NCBI GenBank assembly: GCA_030682795.1
Contig: JAUXNJ010000019.1
Location: forward strand, 30,627 to 94,626
Reading direction: 5' to 3'
Source: Sphingobacteriaceae bacterium
Lineage (GTDB): Bacteria > Bacteroidota > Bacteroidia > UBA7662
DNA: 64,000 bases
Shown piece after piece: positions 25,113 to 36,400 of the stretch. Position 1 is the stretch's first letter. Every line of letters begins with the position of its first letter. The notes beneath the pieces are model-generated. The model saw nothing but the letters and a program-made list of their open reading frames with translations, ran no database searches and was not told the origin of the DNA. Position numbers and translations under genes: made by a program.

Positions 25113-26987
25113 ATGAAAATACATTCCGGCCTGATGTTTCCTGCATACCTGGTGGTTTTATTTGCCTTCTTTAATTCGGCGATCGCGCAAGTACCTTCCT
25201 ATGTCCCTACCAATAACCTCATTGGATACTGGCCCCTCGACAGTAATTTTTTAAACGCCTTTGCTCCACTGCATCATGGAACAAATACGGGTGCCACCCC
25301 TGCCATTGGCAGAACGGGCATCAATTCAGTAGGCATGCGATTCAACGGTACAACTGCCTTTGCAAGCTTACCAGCTACTGTGATGAGTCAAGTCAACGGT
25401 TCGTTTAGTGTAAGCATTTGGTTAAATACAGATTCTACTTTTCCTAATAACCTGGGTTATGACCCCATTAATGACCGAACTGCTGCGCAGTGGCCCTTTC
25501 GGTTTAGGTTAATGTTTGGGCAAACAAACTTTGGCACGTATAGTCCCGACAGTGCCTACATGGATCACATCAATGCAAATGGCGTGCTTCCACGTGCTCC
25601 TGCACCCTACCCAAGTATAGACGGATGGACGCACTATGCCCTGGTTTATGATGGCAGCAGCACTGCTGGCGTCATGCGCATTTATCATAACGGTGTGTTA
25701 ACCGGCGTATCTGCTACAACCAATTTAACGTCGGGTGCAAGACCGATCAATATTGGCAGAGGGCTCTCGCCAAGTTTGCCTGGTGGCTATGGCTTTTTCA
25801 AGGGAACCATTGACGAGATTGCGATTTGGAATAGAGCCCTGAGCGGGACGGAAGTTTTAAACCTATACCAATCATGTGCCGTAAGCATTGCGAGCCAGCC
25901 TCAAAACCAAAATGTTACTGTAGGTAGCACTGCTACGTTCACCGTCATACCCTCCTCTGCAAACGCCGGCATACAGTGGCAGGTTGATTCAACAGGCGGC
26001 AATTGGATTCCGCTTTTGAACAGTGCTTCCGTTTCTGGAGCCAATACAACTACTTTAAGTATAAGTAATGTTGGCAGAAGCTTGAATGGCGTCCGTTTTC
26101 GAGCACTTATCATTGATTCCGCTTGTGTAGGTGCCTCCCAAATGGCTACTTTGAATGTTAATTGCCTACCGCTTTTGAATCAAAGTCCGGTTTCAAGCAC
26201 CCATCCAATCGGGAGTGCTGCCAATTTCGTTGCTGGGTCGACGGTGCCGGGTACACAATACCAATGGCAAATCAATGTCGGCGGAGGCTTTCAGAACATC
26301 TCTAACTTTGGTCAGTATACCGGTGCTAATACAAATACGCTAACAGTTTCAAACCTGAGCCGTCAAAACAACGGTCACCAATTCCGTTGTTTGCTTGCTA
26401 ATTTGGGTTGTGTCGATACCAGCCAGGTAGCAACCTTAACGGTTTTATGCGACCAACTCATCACATCACAACCTGTTGATTTTAATGGTATTGTAGGGGG
26501 AAATGCCTCTTTTAGCTTAAATCAAACACCAGGCGCTAATTACGCTTGGTTTGTGAATAACGGGCTAAGCTTTAACCCCATCAGTAATGGTGGGCAATTC
26601 AGCGGTGCAACAACAGCAAATTTGCAAATCAACAACCTCGGCCTTTTGAACAACAATACGGCTTACATTTGCGTGGTTACTGTAGGGGATTGCAGCGATA
26701 CCTCTTCCATCGCTTTACTACGTGTAAGTACCGGTACCAGTACATCAAATATAGACCGCAAGCCCCCGACCATCTACCCAAATCCCGTTGTGAATTGGGT
26801 GTTTATCGACCTTTCTGGTCAAGCTACCTCAACGGATGTGCGCATTTTTGATCCTGCTGGTCGACTGTGCTACGACCAACTACTCGAACCGGGTAAGCAC
26901 CAACTGCCAATTGAAAAATGGGCGAATGGCCTGTACATCGTTCATATTGGTCAGGATGTTCATCGCATGCTGGTGCAGCGTCCCTAA
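25113..26987 (+). CDS. Secreted LamG/Ig-like protein with T9SS type A sorting domain (paralog)
   Basis: The 624-residue paralog of the 22088-23971 product has the same order: signal peptide ending at AIAQ, LamG-like domain (LIGYWPLDSN ... GTIDEIAIWNRALSGTEVLNLY), three Ig-like repeats with the RC closing motif, and a T9SS C-terminal domain (IYPNPVVNWVFIDLS ... GLYIVHIGQDVHRMLVQRP). Shared blocks such as INDRTAAQWPFRFR indicate a duplication followed by substantial divergence. Probable surface or secreted adhesin or glycan-binding protein; no enzymatic domain is visible. An ATG in good position follows an A-rich tract. Confidence 0.87.
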   Translation: MKIHSGLMFPAYLVVLFAFFNSAIAQVPSYVPTNNLIGYWPLDSNFLNAFAPLHHGTNTGATPAIGRTGINSVGMRFNGTTAFASLPATVMSQVNGSFSVSIWLNTDSTFPNNLGYDPINDRTAAQWPFRFRLMFGQTNFGTYSPDSAYMDHINANGVLPRAPAPYPSIDGWTHYALVYDGSSTAGVMRIYHNGVLTGVSATTNLTSGARPINIGRGLSPSLPGGYGFFKGTIDEIAIWNRALSGTEVLNLYQSCAVSIASQPQNQNVTVGSTATFTVIPSSANAGIQWQVDSTGGNWIPLLNSASVSGANTTTLSISNVGRSLNGVRFRALIIDSACVGASQMATLNVNCLPLLNQSPVSSTHPIGSAANFVAGSTVPGTQYQWQINVGGGFQNISNFGQYTGANTNTLTVSNLSRQNNGHQFRCLLANLGCVDTSQVATLTVLCDQLITSQPVDFNGIVGGNASFSLNQTPGANYAWFVNNGLSFNPISNGGQFSGATTANLQINNLGLLNNNTAYICVVTVGDCSDTSSIALLRVSTGTSTSNIDRKPPTIYPNPVVNWVFIDLSGQATSTDVRIFDPAGRLCYDQLLEPGKHQLPIEKWANGLYIVHIGQDVHRMLVQRP

Positions 26988-27025
26988 CCACCTCCCGGAA
27001 ACTGCGAGCCTGCAATCAAAGTTAT

Positions 27026-27320
27026 TTAGTTAACGCTGACGTCCTAAACGTTAGAAGCTTGAGAGGTATCCAGCTCTCCTTTGCTGCGCGCTCTGGTCAA
27101 GCTACGAAGTAGCGTCGACCAAAAGCCTCCGCCGGTCGTTGAGGTGCTCGAAACGCATGTTTTGATTGCAGCCATTTCCTGTGGTCCTTGAATCTGTCGA
27201 AAGGCACCAAAAACAGCCATGCTTTGCTGCGAACATTTAAAAAATGCAGGTAGGTTTTCAAGCTGCAATAGCTTCTCTGCGCCAGAGCGGTAAAACAACC
27301 CTTTGTCTATCAATTACTGT
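27026..27320 (-). repeat. Dispersed repeat copy B (full-length relative to copy A)
   Basis: Inverted relative to copy A at 12729-12935. On the minus strand it runs from ATTGATAGACAAAGGGTTG to the shared end CAGCGTTAACTAA and includes about 88 bp absent from copy A (around 27039-27126). No transposase or long frame inside. Confidence 0.8.
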
Positions 27321-27339
27321 GACAACCAATTTTAGGCAT

Positions 27340-27538
27340 CATCACCAAATCAGAAATCAGAAATCGAATTCATAAATCAGAAATCATACAACGCCAGGGC
27401 CTGCTCTATCTGAAAAGGGAGCATCGCGACCGGTCTGATGTCTGAAAAGTGAGCGCAGCGAGCGGTCTGTAAAGCGAGCGCAGCGAGCGGTCTAATTCAG
27501 AAATCGCAAATCGAAATCGCAAATCGCAAATCGAAATC
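27340..27538 (+). repeat. AAATCGCAAATC and CGGTCT short repeats
   Basis: AATCAGAAATC units, then a CGCCAGGGCCTGCTCTATCT segment like those at 13040-13250 and 38757, then three units ending in CGGTCT, then AAATCGCAAATCG units. The last are close to the reverse complement of the GATTTGCGATTTCG units at 12950 and 13530. Confidence 0.75.
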
Positions 27539-27550
27539 CCCCGCTTTTAT

Positions 27551-27558
27551 TACATTTG
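27551..27558 (+). promoter_or_regulatory. maeB -7 element TACATTTG
   Basis: A perfect TAnnTTTG ending 5 bp before the ATG at 27564. Transcription should start at or next to the start codon, giving a nearly leaderless message. No -33 TTG is evident in the repeats upstream. Confidence 0.5.
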
Positions 27559-27563
27559 CAGCA

Positions 27564-29840
27564 ATGAAAGATAAAGCGCGGAAAAAGGAGATCTTAGACT
27601 ACCACAGTCAGGGTCGCCCCGGGAAAATTGAGGTCATTCCCAGCAAACCTACCAATTCACAACGTGACCTTGCCATTGCCTATTCCCCTGGTGTGGCCGA
27701 GCCTTGCCTCGAAATCGAAAAAAACGTTGACGACGTCTATAAATACACCGCCAAAGGCAACCTGGTAGCCGTTATCTCTAACGGCACCGCGGTATTAGGT
27801 CTGGGTGACATCGGTCCCGAAGCCTCCAAACCCGTGATGGAAGGCAAAGGCCTGCTCTTCAAAATATTTGCCGACATCGACGTATTCGACATTGAGCTCA
27901 ACGTAAAAGACGTAGACCAGTTTGTAGCCACGGTGAAAGCCATGGAGCCCACTTTTGGCGGGGTAAACCTCGAAGACATCAAAGCGCCCGAGTGTTTTGA
28001 AATCGAACGCCGCCTGAAAGAGGAAATGAACATTCCGGTGATGCACGACGACCAGCACGGTACCGCCATCATTTCGAGCGCAGCCCTGTTGAATGCCGTT
28101 GAACTGGCCGAAAAAGAGCTTAAAAACGTACGCATTGTGATTAACGGCGCCGGTGCCTCGGCCATCAGCTGTACCCGCTTGTTTGAAGCCTTGGGTGCCG
28201 ACCGCAAAAACATCATCATGCTCGATTCTAAGGGCGTGATTCGTGCCGACCGCGAAAATCTGGAAGAAAACAAACGCTATTTCGCCACCCAAGTCGACCT
28301 ACACACTTTGGAAGAAGCTTTGGCAGGTGCCGACGTATTTGTGGGCTTGAGCAAAGGCAATGTGGTGAGTCAGGACATGATTCGCTCCATGGCGCCCAAC
28401 CCCATTGTGTTCGCACTGGCCAATCCCGATCCCGAAATCGCTTACGATTTGGCCATGGCCGCGCGTGAAGACATCATCATGGCCACCGGTCGCTCCGACC
28501 ATCCTAACCAGGTAAACAACGTCCTAGGGTTCCCTTACATTTTCAGAGGAGCCCTCGACGTGCGTGCCTCGCGCATCAACGAAGAAATGAAGTTGGCAGC
28601 GGTGAAAGCCCTGGCCCAGCTCGCCAAAACCCCCGTTCCCGAAGTGGTGAACCTCGTTTATGGCGAAAAAAACATCCAGTTTGGCAAAAATTACATCATC
28701 CCCAAGCCTTTTGATCCACGCCTCATTTATACCGTTTCGCCGGCTGTAGCCAAGGCGGCCATGGACTCTGGCGTGGCCAAGCACCCCATTACCGATTGGG
28801 ATGGCTATAACTTGGAACTCAAAAAGCGCCTCGGTTTAGACGAGAAGTTCATGAACCTGCTCACGCAAAAAGCCAAGCGCGACCCTAAAAAGGTGGTTTT
28901 TGCCAATGCCGACAGCTTCAAAGTGCTCAAAGCCGCTCAAATTGTGTACGACGAAGGCATCGCCAAGCCCATTTTATTGGGAGACGTGGAGCTCATCCAA
29001 AAAATTGCCGATGAAAATGCGCTTGACATCAGCAATATGCCGATCATCGATCCCTTCAAAGCCACGCCACGCTTCGAAGAATATGCGGAAGGGCTTTTCG
29101 AAAAGCGCAAGCGCAAGGGCGTAACCCTGTACGATGCCCGCAAACTGCTCATGAATCGCAGCTATTACGGTTGTATGATGCTCGAAGCCGGTGAAGCCGA
29201 CGCCTTTGTATCGGGCATCACCCGCAAATATGCCCATGCCATGTCCCCTGCCTTGCAAGTAATCGGCGCCGAACCCGGTACCGGGCGCGTTTCAGGCATG
29301 TACATCATGCTCACCAAACATGGTCAATTCTTCTTCTCCGACACCTCAGTAACGCCGAATCCAACGGTTGAAGACATTGTAGACATCACCATTTCTACCG
29401 CCAATGCCGTAAAGCGGCTGGGTATCAAGCCCGTGGTTGCTTTGCTGAGCTATTCCAATTTTGGCTCGGTAGAAGGCGAAGTGCCTAAAAAAATGTCGCA
29501 AGCCACCGCCATTCTCAAGGAGCGCTACCCTGGTTTGTTGGTAGATGGTGAGATGCAGGCCAATTTTGCCATGGACAACGAAATGTTGGCCGAAAACTTC
29601 CCTTTCAGCGAATTGGTAGGGCATCAGGTCAATACCTTCATCTTCCCCGACCTGGCCTCCGCCAATATGTCGTACAAAATGCTGCAAAGTTTTGGCGCGG
29701 CAGAAGCCATTGGACCGGTACTGATTGGTCTCAAAAAGCCAGTACACATTCTCCAACTCGGCAGCACCGTGCGTGAAATTGTGAACATGGTAACCATCGC
29801 TGTGGTGGATGCGCAAACCCGGGGGCAAAAAACCAAATGA
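27564..29840 (+). CDS. maeB: NADP-dependent malic enzyme, MaeB-type hybrid
   Basis: The 758-residue protein has two parts. The N-terminal malic-enzyme portion (about residues 1-425) has the AYSPGVAEPC substrate block, MHDDQHGTAII and the NADP-binding VINGAGASAISC. The C-terminal portion (about 430-758) resembles phosphotransacetylase but is thought to be regulatory in MaeB. It decarboxylates malate to pyruvate, producing NADPH. Length and order are those of the hybrid family. Its stop overlaps the ruvA start by 4 bp (ATGA), and ruvA is followed after 1 bp by sprA. The maeB-ruvA-sprA order is, to my memory, frequent in Bacteroidota, so secretion and repair genes may share its promoter. Confidence 0.95.
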   Translation: MKDKARKKEILDYHSQGRPGKIEVIPSKPTNSQRDLAIAYSPGVAEPCLEIEKNVDDVYKYTAKGNLVAVISNGTAVLGLGDIGPEASKPVMEGKGLLFKIFADIDVFDIELNVKDVDQFVATVKAMEPTFGGVNLEDIKAPECFEIERRLKEEMNIPVMHDDQHGTAIISSAALLNAVELAEKELKNVRIVINGAGASAISCTRLFEALGADRKNIIMLDSKGVIRADRENLEENKRYFATQVDLHTLEEALAGADVFVGLSKGNVVSQDMIRSMAPNPIVFALANPDPEIAYDLAMAAREDIIMATGRSDHPNQVNNVLGFPYIFRGALDVRASRINEEMKLAAVKALAQLAKTPVPEVVNLVYGEKNIQFGKNYIIPKPFDPRLIYTVSPAVAKAAMDSGVAKHPITDWDGYNLELKKRLGLDEKFMNLLTQKAKRDPKKVVFANADSFKVLKAAQIVYDEGIAKPILLGDVELIQKIADENALDISNMPIIDPFKATPRFEEYAEGLFEKRKRKGVTLYDARKLLMNRSYYGCMMLEAGEADAFVSGITRKYAHAMSPALQVIGAEPGTGRVSGMYIMLTKHGQFFFSDTSVTPNPTVEDIVDITISTANAVKRLGIKPVVALLSYSNFGSVEGEVPKKMSQATAILKERYPGLLVDGEMQANFAMDNEMLAENFPFSELVGHQVNTFIFPDLASANMSYKMLQSFGAAEAIGPVLIGLKKPVHILQLGSTVREIVNMVTIAVVDAQTRGQKTK

Positions 29841-30424
29841 TTGCCTACCTCAGCGGTCGCATCCTCTTTAAAAACCCTACCCAGCTCATCATCGATGTGC
29901 AAGGGGTAGGGTATGAAGTCAACATCTCGCTGTATACCTACGGCAAACTGGGAGATGGAGAAGCCATTCAGCTGCACACCTATTTGAGCGTGCGCGAAGA
30001 TGCCCAGGTATTGTACGGCTTCATCGACAAGCTCGAAAAGGAAGTCTTTATGCTGCTCCTGAGCGTGCAAGGCATTGGCCCGAACACTGCCCGCACCATC
30101 CTCAGCTACGCTACCCCCGACGAATTGCAGCGCGCCATTGCCAGCGGCAACGAGGCCGATATTCGGCGCATCAAAGGGGTGGGACCCAAAACCGCCCAGC
30201 GGTTGATTTTGGAGCTGCGCGACAAATTCAGCAAATTGGCTGGATTTGAAGACAGCGCTGTTTTAAGTGTCGGCAATAATATCAAAGAAGAGGCGTTAAT
30301 GGCTTTGGTTACGCTGGGATTCCCGCGTCCACAGATGGAAAAAATACTAACTCAAATGGTGCAACAAGCAGCTGGACCGCTTACCGTGGAAGAGCTCATA
30401 AAAAAGGCCTTAAGAAGCGTATAA
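29837..30424 (+). CDS. ruvA: Holliday junction DNA helicase subunit RuvA
   Basis: The 195-residue protein has the three RuvA domains: an N-terminal OB fold (MIAYLSGRILFKNPTQLIID), a central pair of helix-hairpin-helix motifs (QGIGPNTARTILS and KGVGPKTAQRLILELRDK), and a short C-terminal RuvB-binding three-helix domain (EEALMALVTLGFPRPQMEKIL). It binds four-way junctions and directs RuvB-driven branch migration. Normal family length. It overlaps maeB by 4 bp and lies 1 bp before sprA, so translation of the three is likely coupled. Confidence 0.96.
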   Translation: MIAYLSGRILFKNPTQLIIDVQGVGYEVNISLYTYGKLGDGEAIQLHTYLSVREDAQVLYGFIDKLEKEVFMLLLSVQGIGPNTARTILSYATPDELQRAIASGNEADIRRIKGVGPKTAQRLILELRDKFSKLAGFEDSAVLSVGNNIKEEALMALVTLGFPRPQMEKILTQMVQQAAGPLTVEELIKKALRSV

Positions 30425-30425
30425 A

Positions 30426-33400
30426 GTGAGATTATTGCGGGGATATGGCTGGACACACAGGCCAAAAAGTCTGACTACCTTCAGGCTGCTATCGCTTTTG
30501 ATAGCAGCTTGTTGCGTTTTGGGACAGGGCGAGGCCCTCGGACAAGGAAATCCGGGTGGCGACAGCACTTCCACGGGCTTGCCTTATCCGATGCAAGACA
30601 GTCAGGATCCGCTCAACCGCGGCCGCAATCCACTCAATCTCAACCGCCCCACCACCCAAATCGTTCAATACGACCCCATTTCGGGCCGTTACATCCTGCG
30701 TGAAAAGGTAGGCGACGTATTTATTGGCGAAGGCACGCCCATGACCTACGAGGAATACTTGCGATGGGAACGGGAAAAAAACAAAAAGGCCTACTGGCGA
30801 GAACGTACGGGGGGCCAAGCGTCGGGCAACATCGAACGCGAAGGCATCATCCCCAAAATTTACGTAGGCCCCAAGGTATTCGATAAAATTTTCGGCGGCA
30901 GCTTTGTAGACATCCGACCACAGGGCTCTGCCGAATTGCGTTTTGCGGGTAACTCCAACTACATCGACAATCCCAACCTTACCGTGCAGCAGCGGCGCAT
31001 TGGCAACTTCGACTTCGACATGAACATCCAAATGACCGTGCAAGGTGCCATAGGAGAGAAGCTGAAGTTTACCGCCAGTCAGAACACCCAAGCCGTATTC
31101 AACTTCGAAAACCAAATGAAGCTCGAATACACAGGTTTTGAGGACGAAATCATCAAAAAAATAGAGGTAGGTAACGTCAACCTGCCTTTGCGCTCTGCCC
31201 TCATCCAGGGCAGCCAGAGTTTGTTCGGTATCAAAGCCGAGATGCAATTCGGGCGCTTACGAGTAACCACAGTAATGTCGCAGCAGCGTGGTCAAACCCA
31301 ATCGGTAGCCGTACAAGGCGGCGCCCAAACCACCCGTTTCGATATTCCTGTTGACCAATACGATGCCAACAGGCACTTCTTCCTTGCCCAGCATTTCCGC
31401 GACCAATACAACCAGGCCATGGCCACCCTGCCGGTGATCCGTTCCAATGTGGTGATTACCCGGGTAGAAGTGTGGGTAACCAACCGCAACCAAATCAGCG
31501 CCGACGTGCGCGACGTGGTGGGCTTCATGGACTTGGGTGAAACCACTCCCCACAACAACAACCTGCAGTCGAATGGTGGGGTGCCCTTTCCCCGCAACGA
31601 AGCCAACAACCTCTACAGCAACTTGGTGAACCCCGCCAATGCCGGTGCCCGTTTGTCTAACTCGCTCCTAGATATATTAGAAGGCAACTTCCCCTTTTCG
31701 AACCTGCGCAACGCGGCAGATTACGAGGTGACCTTTGCCCGCAAACTCGAGCAAAACCAATACACCTTTCATCCGCTGCTGGGTTATGTGTCGCTAAACG
31801 CAGCACTCAACAACGACGAAGTGTTGGCTGTGGCCTATGAATACACGGTGAATGGGGTTTTATACCGCGTGGGTGAATTTTCACAAGAAGTGCCCTCGCA
31901 ACAGGACGCTCCCTCGGTGCTCTTTCTCAAACTCCTCAAAGGCACCACCATCCGTACCGATTTGCCCATTTGGGATTTGATGATGAAAAACATCTACTCG
32001 CTGAATGCTTTTCAGTTGAGTCAGCAAGATTTTATCCTCAACGTAGTATACAACGATGTACTCACCGGCAACAAGAACTTTGTACCCGAAGGTAGTTTAG
32101 CTGGCCGGCAGCTGATTCAGGTACTGGGGCTCGACCGCCTGAACACCCAGCTGGAACCGCAGCCCGATGGCATCTTCGATTTTGTACCTAACATCACCAT
32201 TGACAAGCAACGGGGACGGGTAATTTTTCCTCAAATCGAGCCCTTTGGTCGTGATTTAGAGGCTGCCTTCGATGCAGCTGGTCCTACCCCCGATGCCGTC
32301 AAGCGGAAGTACGTCTTCCAGCCACTCTACGACAGCACCCGGGCCTGGGCCCAGCAGTTTCCCGAGCTCAACCGCTTTCGGTTGATAGGGCAATACCAAT
32401 CGGCCTCTGGTTCTGAAATCAATTTGGGAGCCATGAACATTCCCCCCAACTCGGTACAAGTAACAGCGGGAACGCGGCAGCTGCAAGAAGGCACCGATTT
32501 TACGGTAGATTACACCTTGGGCCGCGTAAAAATTATCAACCCCAGCTTGCTCAGCTCGGGCGAACAAATCAATGTGCAGTTCGAAAATAACCCGCTCTTT
32601 CAAGCCACTGCACGTACCCTTTCTGCCACCCGATTCGACTACCGCCTCAACCGTGACGTGAACTTAGGTGCAACCCTTTTGCACCTCAATGAGCGGCCCA
32701 TCACGCCCAAGGTCACCCAAGGCGACGAGCCCATTCGCAACACCATGATTGGCTTAGACATGAGTGCGCAAAAAGAGAGCAAATTCATCACCCGCATGGT
32801 AGATAAGCTGCCTTTTTTAAGCACCAAAGAAATTTCCTCGGTGCAAATGACAGCCGAATATGCGCGCTTGCTACCCGGCAATGCCCGGGCCATTGGGGAA
32901 GGCGGTGGCATTTCCTACATCGACGATTTTGAAGCCGCAGAAAGCAATTTTGAGCTCAAAAGCTTCTCTCAATGGCAAATTGCCAGTACGCCGAGTGCTT
33001 TCCCAGAAGCGGCCCTGCGCAACAACCTTGCCTATGGGTTCAACCGGGCTAAGCTCAATTGGTACAACATCGACCCGCTCTTTTTCCGCAACGCCCCCAT
33101 CACGCCGGAGCATTTGCGCACCGATTTAGAAGCCAAGTCGAACCACTACACCCGAGAAGTACTCGAGCAGGAGGTATTCCCCAATAAGCAGCTGGCCAAC
33201 AACCAGCCACAAACCATCCCTACCTTCGATTTGGCGTATTATCCAAATCAAAAAGGGCCCTATAATTTCGACGTCTTGCCTAGTGCCTACTCCGCAGGCG
33301 TAGCTGCCAACGGCAGCCTCAACGATCCGCGTTCGCGTTGGGGAGGGGTGCAGCGCAAAATCGAAACCAACGACTTTGAAGCCGCCAACATTGAGTTTAT

Positions 33401-36400
33401 TGAGTTTTGGATGCTCGACCCCTTCATTTACAAACCCAATCACAGTGGTGGCGACCTCTTCATCAATTTAGGGAACGTATCGGAAGACGTATTGAAGGAT
33501 GGCCGCCGCTCGTTTGAAAACGGCTTACCGCGCTCAGATGGCACCGGGCAGGTTGATACCACCACCTGGGGCATCGTGCCGCGCTTGATTCCGCTGGTGA
33601 ATGCTTTTGATAACGATCCGGCTTCGCGGGGGACGCAGGATGTGGGACTCGACGGCTTGGGTGATGCCAATGAAGCCATCTTTTTTGCCGCCTATTTGCA
33701 GCAATTGGAGCAAGCCTTTGGCACCAATTCGGCCGTTTATCAGCAAGCTTTGCAAGACCCTTCTAACGATAACTACCACCACTACCGGGGCAGTGATTTT
33801 GATGCCGACCGCTTGGGCGTTTTGCAGCGTTACAAGCTTTTTAATGGACTAGAAGGCAACTCCCCCACCGACCAGCAGTCGCCCGAACCCTACCCCACCT
33901 CGGCCACCAACTTACCCAATACCGAGGACATTAACTTCGACAATACCCTTACCCAGGCGGAAGATTATTTCGAGTACCGCATCAGCATGCGCCCCGTTGA
34001 CATGGTGATTGGCCGCAACTACATCAACGACATTTACAAATCGACCGTGCAGCTGCGCAACAATACCAGCGCCGAAGTGAACTGGTACCAATTCCGGGTG
34101 CCGATTCAGAGTCCCGACCGCCGTGTAGGCAACGTACTCGACTACAAATCCATCCGCTTCATCCGCATGTACATGACCGGTTTCGACGACAGCATTGTGT
34201 GTCGTTTTGCCACCTTGCAGCTCGTGCGCACCGACTGGCGGCGCTACCTCAACGATTTGCAAGTACCGGGCGAATATGTGCCGGTAGACCGTGACCAAAG
34301 CACCTTGTTTTTGCTGTCGACGGTGAATATTGAAGAAAACGGCAACCGGCAACCCATTCCCTATGTGGTGCCTCCCGGCATTGAGCGGGTGCGCAACGTA
34401 TTTACCACCAACTTCCAGCAGCTCAACGAGCAAGCCTTGCAACTGCGCTTTTGTAACCTAAGAGATGGAGATGCCCGTGCTGCTTTCAAAAACACCCGTT
34501 TCGATATTCGCGCATACAAGCGCATCGAGATGTTCATCCATGCCGAAAGCACCGTGAATGGCGAAATGCGCGATGGTGACGTAACCGCCTTCATGCGTTT
34601 AGGCAACGACTACGTTCAAAACTATTACGAATACGAGCAGCCGTTGATTTTAACGCCAGCAGGTACCATCGACCCGAACCTCATTTGGCCTGTAGAAAAC
34701 AACATCAATGTAACCTTTGCCGAGCTCAACAAAGCCAAACAAATGCGTAACGACGCTGGCTGGCCCCTCAACTTGCCCTTCATCGTCAATTTAGCCAACG
34801 GTCACCGCATTACCATCCTTGGCAACCCTAATTTAAGTAATATCCAAACCATCATGTTGGGCGTACGCAACCCTAAAGCTGCGCCGGGCCGAAACGATGA
34901 CGGTTTAGATAAATGCGGTGAAATCTGGTTCAACGAGCTCCGCCTCACCGAATTCGACAACCGCGATGGTTGGGCGGCTACCGGCATGATGAACATGCGC
35001 TTGGCCGATTTTGGCACCGTAAACATTACAGGTTTGCGCAAAACAGTGGGCTTTGGCGGGGTAGAAAGTAAGGTCAGCGACCGCTCGCGTGAAGATCTTT
35101 TACAATACGACATTGCCTCTTCCTTTGAACTTGGCAAATTTTTTCCAGAACGCTTCGGTCTACGCATCCCCATGTATTTCGGCTTTGGAGAAGGCTTCAG
35201 CCGGCCCGAATTTAATCCCATCGACGGCGACATCCTCCTAACCACCTTATTGGAAGGAGTAGAAGACCCTGCCGCCCGCGATTCCGTAGTACGCGCTGCG
35301 GAAACCTACAGCTTGAGGCGGGCCATCAACTTCACCAACGTCCAAAAAATGCGTACAAGTAGGAAAAAGCCAATGCCTTGGGACATTTCAAACTTCAACG
35401 TAACGCTTTCCTATTCTGAAAACTACAACCGTACGCCCTTCATCGCTTATAATTCAACCAAGACTTACCGCGGGAGTTTGGGCTACAACTTTAGTCACCA
35501 ACCCAAAAACGTGCGGCCTTTTGCCAAAGTAAGTGCCTTTAAAGGGAAGGGCTCCACCTGGATCCGCGACTTCAACTTCTTTTACCTGCCACAAAGTGTG
35601 AGCGTACGTACCGACCTCGATCGTTTGTACCAAACCACCCAATTACGCAACAATGCAGAAGGTGGCTTAGGCATCGAACCCACCTTCAATAAAAACTTCA
35701 CCTTCAACCGCTTCTACAACATGCGTTACGACCTTACGCGCTCGTTGAAGCTGGAGTTTGACGCCACCATGGCCACGCGGGTGGATGAGCCCTTTGGCGC
35801 CATTGACACCGACGACAAACGTGATACCATCATCACCAACCTTCGCAATTTGGGCCGGCCTACCCGATACAACCAAAGTGCGAACCTCAATTACCAATTG
35901 CCGTTTAATAAGTTTCGAAGTCTCGACTGGATCAACAGCTCCTATCAATACCAAACCACTTTCGAGTGGACGGCAGCTCCTTTGGCCGCAGATAGCTTGG
36001 GTAACATCATTCAAAACTCCCAAACCCACCGGGCCAATGCCAACCTCAACTTCAATAATTTGTACTTCAAGTCCAAAACCCTGAAGAAAATTGCCAACGA
36101 CCAACCCCTGCGTGACCAGCCGAAGAAAAAGACCGAGGAGCAAACCAAAACCGAGAAGAAAAAAGATCAGTTTGGCGACGATACCAACCAAACCGAAGTG
36201 GTAAAAAAGGCCAAGGCAGAAGATGAAAAGCCCGATTACACCTGGAATATCCCGCGGCACCTGGTGAAAATGCTGATGATGGTGAAAAATGCCTCGGCCA
36301 ACTACAGCGTAACCCAAGGCACCATTTTACCAGGTTTTAGTCCTAGCCCACAATTTTTCGGTAACGATTTCGACCTCGACGCCCCGGGCTTACCTTTTGT

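Larger units (their letters stand above)
26988..27563. other. Non-coding repeat region before maeB
   Basis: 576 bp without a supported gene. It contains dispersed repeat copy B (27026-27320), a run of AATCAGAAATC and AAATCGCAAATCG units with CGGTCT units between (27340-27538), and the maeB -7 element. The short open frames here are artefacts of the repeats. Confidence 0.75.

Noticed and set aside
35667..36317. 216-codon and other long frames opposite sprA
   Set aside because: Shadow frames caused by sprA codon bias; low-complexity residues and no domain.
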